From Agromyces cavernae (GTDB taxonomy: Bacteria; Actinomycetota; Actinomycetes; Actinomycetales; Microbacteriaceae), in the NCBI RefSeq assembly GCF_021044935.1, contig NZ_JAJNMP010000004.1, forward strand, positions 496,001 to 560,000: a stretch of DNA of 64,000 nucleotides, in the 5' to 3' direction. The notes under the pieces are model-generated. The model did not search any database. It saw nothing but the letters and a program-made list of their open reading frames with translations, and was not told the DNA's origin. Shown here piece by piece: positions 61,283-64,000 of this stretch. Made by a program: the position numbers and the translations under genes. Numbering within the stretch: the stretch's first letter is position 1; each line of letters starts with the position of its first letter.

Positions 61283-62058
61283 GATCGCTTCCCCGGCTTC
61301 AGTGAGACATGCCACAGCTCGACCGCTGCCGCGCGCACGAACTCGCGCAGGCGCTTCGGCGGCAGCATCGGTTGCGGCTGCACCACCGCGTCGCCCTCGC
61401 TCCACATCGTGCCCTGGGCGTCGCCGCCGCGGCGCGGCAGGCTCGCCACGCGCAGGTAGCGCACCGAGGCACCACCGCGGGCTTCGGCGATCGAGAAGTG
61501 CACGTGCGGCACGTGCGCGCCCTCGGGCACCGCGGCCACGAGGGTGCGCAGGGTGGTCGGGCGGTAGGCGCGCAACGGGGTGTTCACGTCGGGGATGCGC
61601 CGCCCGGCGGCGACCGTGACGAGCACGCCGACGGATGCCGTGAGCACGCGACGGAACCAGGGGTCGGTGCGACCGGTTCGGACGCCGTGCACGACGTCGG
61701 CGCCGGTGTCGACGGAGGCGGTCACGAGTCGTGCGAGGTCGGCGCCGTGGAACTGGCCGTCGCCGTCGACGTGCACGATCAGGTCGGGCTCGAGTTCGAG
61801 GCCGGCATGGTAGGCGGAGAGCGCGGTGGGACCGTGCCCGCGGTTCTGCTCGGCGGTGATCACGTGCAGGCCGGGCAGCTCGGCCGCGAGGTCGGTGAGC
61901 ACCCCGGCAGTGGCATCCGTCGATCGATCGTCGACCACGACGATGTCGAGCCGCTCGGCGAGCGGAGCGAGGTTCGCGTGCAGTTCTCGCACGAAGCCGG
62001 GGATGCCGACGGCTTCGTTGTATGCCGGCATGACCACGGCGAGGTGATTCAGGCGCAC
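61279..62058 (-). CDS. family 2 glycosyltransferase, polyprenol-phosphate sugar synthase-like
   Basis: A 259-residue GT2 enzyme (DPM1/GtrB-like). LAVVMPAYNEAVGIPGFVRE (about 4-23) and IVVVDDRSTDATAGVL give the nucleotide site, and LIVHVDGDGQFHGADLARLV holds the DxDxQ motif (about 91-97); RIPDVNTPLRAYR follows. Unlike GtrB it lacks C-terminal membrane helices. GTG 62058 has GGGAGAC upstream; longer frames lack homology. It overlaps the GT-C gene and is divergent from a GtrA gene, suggesting one glycosylation pathway. Confidence 0.87.
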   Translation of the reverse strand: MRLNHLAVVMPAYNEAVGIPGFVRELHANLAPLAERLDIVVVDDRSTDATAGVLTDLAAELPGLHVITAEQNRGHGPTALSAYHAGLELEPDLIVHVDGDGQFHGADLARLVTASVDTGADVVHGVRTGRTDPWFRRVLTASVGVLVTVAAGRRIPDVNTPLRAYRPTTLRTLVAAVPEGAHVPHVHFSIAEARGGASVRYLRVASLPRRGGDAQGTMWSEGDAVVQPQPMLPPKRLREFVRAAAVELWHVSLKPGKRS

Positions 62059-62106
62059 GCCGTCTCCCAAGCAGCTGACGTGCAGTGGTTGCACGAGTCT
62101 GGGTAG

Positions 62107-62112
62107 TAGCGT
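62107..62112 (+). promoter_or_regulatory. -10 element for leaderless gtrA-like gene
   Basis: TAGCGT lies 7 nt before ATG 62120; no RBS is present. Confidence 0.5.
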
Positions 62113-62119
62113 AGTCGAG

Positions 62120-62569
62120 ATGTCGCAACGAGCCCGATGGCGCCGAATTGCCGGGCTCGGGGCCCGGTTCCTCACCGTGGGTGCAATCAGCACGCTCATC
62201 GAGATCGGTGTGTTCAACCTGCTGTACCTCGCGCTCGGGTGGGACCCGGTGCCGGCGAAGGTCGTCGCGTCGCTCGTGGCCCTCGTGAACGCGTACTTCG
62301 GCAATCGCGAGTGGACGTTCCGCCACCGCGACCGCCGTGGCCGCACACAGGAGATCGTGCTCTTCGTGCTGGCGAACGCGATCTGCACCGCGCTGGGCGC
62401 ACTGCTCGTGTGGGCCGGCATCGAAGCCGCCAGTGCCCTTCTCGGTCGCGAGGTCGGGCCATTCATCGTGAACGGCGTCAACCTGGTCAGCATCGTCATC
62501 GTGGTGCTCGTGCGCTTCTGGCTGTACCACAGCGTCGTGTTCCGCACGGCTCCCCCGAAGACGCCCTGA
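62120..62569 (+). CDS. GtrA-family membrane protein
   Basis: A 149-residue protein with four hydrophobic helices (about 12-32, 40-58, 74-96 and 108-130) and the GtrA signatures FLTVGAISTLIEIGVFNLLY (N-terminal), NAYFGNREWTFRHR (about 56-69) and RFWLYHSVVF at the C-terminus. GtrA proteins are thought to flip polyprenol-linked sugars across the membrane. Divergent from a GT2/GT-C pair, completing a GtrA-B-C-like set. Confidence 0.9.
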   Translation: MSQRARWRRIAGLGARFLTVGAISTLIEIGVFNLLYLALGWDPVPAKVVASLVALVNAYFGNREWTFRHRDRRGRTQEIVLFVLANAICTALGALLVWAGIEAASALLGREVGPFIVNGVNLVSIVIVVLVRFWLYHSVVFRTAPPKTP

Positions 62570-62611
62570 CCAGCGGTCGCCGCATGTCGAGAACGGACGC
62601 CTACCGTGCCC

Positions 62612-64000
62612 TTACCCTGCCAGATACTCCCTGAGCGCGACCACGGTATCGCGCGGCACGAACCCGGTCGCCTCGAGGCGCCCGAGGTCGAACGCACTGT
62701 GCCTCGGCCGCGGGGCCGTCGTCACCGCTCCACGCCCGGACGCGTACGCCTCGGCAGTCGTCGCGACCACACGCTCGGGATCGTGTCCCGTGAGCTCGAA
62801 CACCGCGCGTGCGACGTCGAACCACGACATCACGGGCCCCGAACTCGAGAGATTGTAGACGCCGGACGGCGCTTCGGACGAGAGCAGGTGCAGGATGCCC
62901 CGCGCCAGGTCGTCGGCGAAGGTGAGGCGCCCCTGCTGGTCGCAGATCACCTGCGGGTCGACGCCCTTCGCGGCGAGCGAGGCCATGGTGCGCACGAAGT
63001 TCGGCCCGTCGCCCACGACCCAGCTCGTGCGCACGATGTAGTGGCGCGGAGCAGCCCGGGCCGCGAGCTCGCCCGCCGCCTTGCTCTGCCCGTACACGCC
63101 GAGGGGGCTGTAGGCCTCGTCTTCGGCGTGCGACTCGACCGTGCCGTCGAAGACGTAGTCGCTCGACACCGTCACGAAGGGCACGCCGAGCCGCGCAGCG
63201 AGCCCCGCCAGCGCGCCCACCGCGGTCGCATTGACCTGCCACGCCGTCGCGCGGCCGGCGGTCGTCTCGGCCCCGTCGACGTTCGTGTACGCGGCGGCGT
63301 TGATGATCGCCGAGCAACCGGAGAGATCGAGTGACTCCAGCGCCGAGGCATCCGACACGTCGAGTTCTGCGCGTGTCAGGAACGTGGCATCCGGAATCAA
63401 CCGACGCAACGCGCGCCCCAACTGGCCGTTTCCGCCGATGACGACCGGTCGGGCCGCCGAAACCGGCCGAACGGAAGCGAGCCGAGGGTGCGCCCGGTCC
63501 TTGTCGGAAAGCTCGGCCGACTCCAACGCGATCGGCCACTCGATCGCGACCGTCTCGTCGGCGAGGTTCACGAACTGGTATTCGGCGTCGGGCCGCCAGT
63601 GCGCATTCACGAGGTAGGCGTATGCGGTGTCGTGCTCGAGCGTCTGGTAGGCGTTGCCGACTCCCCTGGGCACGAATACCGCCTGATCGGGACCCATTTC
63701 AAGAGTGACGGATGACCCGAACGCGGGCCCCTCGCGCAGGTCGACCCACGCGCCGAAGATGCGCCCGGTGGCGACCGACACGAACTTGTCCCACGGCTCG
63801 GCGTGGATGCCCCGCGTCGTGCCGACGTCGCCGTTGAACGAGATGTTCTGCTGCACCGGCCCGAAGTCGGGCAGGCCGAGCGCGGTCATCTTGGCGCGCT
63901 GCCAGTTCTCCTTGAACCATCCGCGGTTGTCGCGGTGCACGGGCAGGTCGACGATCAGCAGGCCGGGAATGACGGTCGGATGCACCGCCAGCGCTCGCGG
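62612..64000 (-). CDS. fused dTDP-4-dehydrorhamnose 3,5-epimerase and reductase (RmlC-RmlD), 5' end beyond window
   Basis: The protein carries two consecutive enzymes of dTDP-L-rhamnose synthesis. Residues about 1-165 (counted from GTG 63985) are an RmlC cupin: GWFKENWQRAKM, QQNISFNGDVGTTRGIHAEPW with the catalytic His, VFVPRGVGNAYQTLEHDTAY. Residues about 178-457 are RmlD: VVIGGNGQLGRAL nucleotide site, INAAAYTNVDGAE, VSSDYVFDG and the YxxxK in YGQSK, then NLSSSGPVMSWFDVARAV. The frame stays open to 64000 and the RmlC start looks about 10 residues short, so it probably begins outside the window. The nearby ugd and GT genes fit rhamnose-containing envelope polymers. Confidence 0.93.
   Translation of the reverse strand, partial: PRALAVHPTVIPGLLIVDLPVHRDNRGWFKENWQRAKMTALGLPDFGPVQQNISFNGDVGTTRGIHAEPWDKFVSVATGRIFGAWVDLREGPAFGSSVTLEMGPDQAVFVPRGVGNAYQTLEHDTAYAYLVNAHWRPDAEYQFVNLADETVAIEWPIALESAELSDKDRAHPRLASVRPVSAARPVVIGGNGQLGRALRRLIPDATFLTRAELDVSDASALESLDLSGCSAIINAAAYTNVDGAETTAGRATAWQVNATAVGALAGLAARLGVPFVTVSSDYVFDGTVESHAEDEAYSPLGVYGQSKAAGELAARAAPRHYIVRTSWVVGDGPNFVRTMASLAAKGVDPQVICDQQGRLTFADDLARGILHLLSSEAPSGVYNLSSSGPVMSWFDVARAVFELTGHDPERVVATTAEAYASGRGAVTTAPRPRHSAFDLGRLEATGFVPRDTVVALREYLAG

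Overview
The window is about 70% G+C, strongly biased to G/C third codon positions, densely coding on both strands, and rich in 4-nt ATGA/GTGA start-stop overlaps. Together with a 6C small RNA, a mycobacterial-type tad pilus locus, a RamB/PrpR-like regulator, GTP-dependent PEP carboxykinase and many leaderless promoters, this points to a high-GC actinobacterium. Gene content and dispersed-repeat type fit the family Microbacteriaceae (Agromyces-like). The genus is an inference; no rRNA is present to settle it.

Layout. 1-7.6 kb: a drug/daunorubicin-type ABC pair, pseudouridine catabolism (psuG plus a PfkB kinase), a one-polypeptide ABC exporter and small proteins of unclear role. 7.7-16.6 kb: central carbon metabolism, with pckG divergent from a RamB-like regulator, a PadR/membrane-protein pair, a 3-hydroxyacyl-CoA dehydrogenase, a thiolase and a long GapB-type GAPDH. 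16.8-17.8 kb: the collapsed remains of an amine-oxidase/AraC/aldehyde-dehydrogenase locus. 18-20.4 kb: small proteins and an orphan ThDP enzyme. 20.6-30.1 kb: a homoprotocatechuate (4-hydroxyphenylacetate) meta-cleavage cluster: MHS-type transporter, hpaH, hpaI, an unusual FAH-RraA fusion, a GntR regulator, hpaE and hpaD. Three copies of a near-palindromic operator precede its transcription units. 30.1-32.6 kb: a three-gene sugar-modification cassette. 32.7-36.9 kb: a four-gene overlapping operon with DacB and nicotinamidase. 36.9-39.1 kb: an oxidoreductase, a secreted SGNH hydrolase and tRNA-Thr. 39.1-45.4 kb: topA-tmk-holB-secreted peptidase. 45.6-49.1 kb: tad pilus genes (tadE frameshifted) and the 6C RNA. 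49.4-52.1 kb: acs, RidA, DUF4177. 52.2-56.1 kb: a class A PBP, a metallophosphoesterase and tRNA-Pro. 56.2-64 kb: a surface-polysaccharide block with UDP-sugar dehydrogenase, acyltransferase-like membrane protein, Usp, a Gtr-like glycosylation module and an RmlC-RmlD fusion that runs off the window edge.

Functional threads. PckG, the GapB-type GAPDH, Acs and the thiolase/hydroxyacyl-CoA dehydrogenase pair are consistent with growth on acetate, fatty or aromatic acids; the hpa cluster would feed pyruvate and succinic semialdehyde into that metabolism. The right end supplies sugar nucleotides and glycosyl transfer for the cell envelope.

Beyond the genes, three sequence-level patterns stand out. 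First, the short word GRCATCCG/CGGATGYC is several-fold over-represented; it sits inside genes using otherwise uncommon codons and recurs as inverted pairs in terminators. Second, a REP-like element family occurs in both intergenic and coding DNA. Third, many genes have a -10 element 6-7 nt before the start codon, so they are probably translated leaderless. No CRISPR array, transposase, prophage or rRNA gene was seen.
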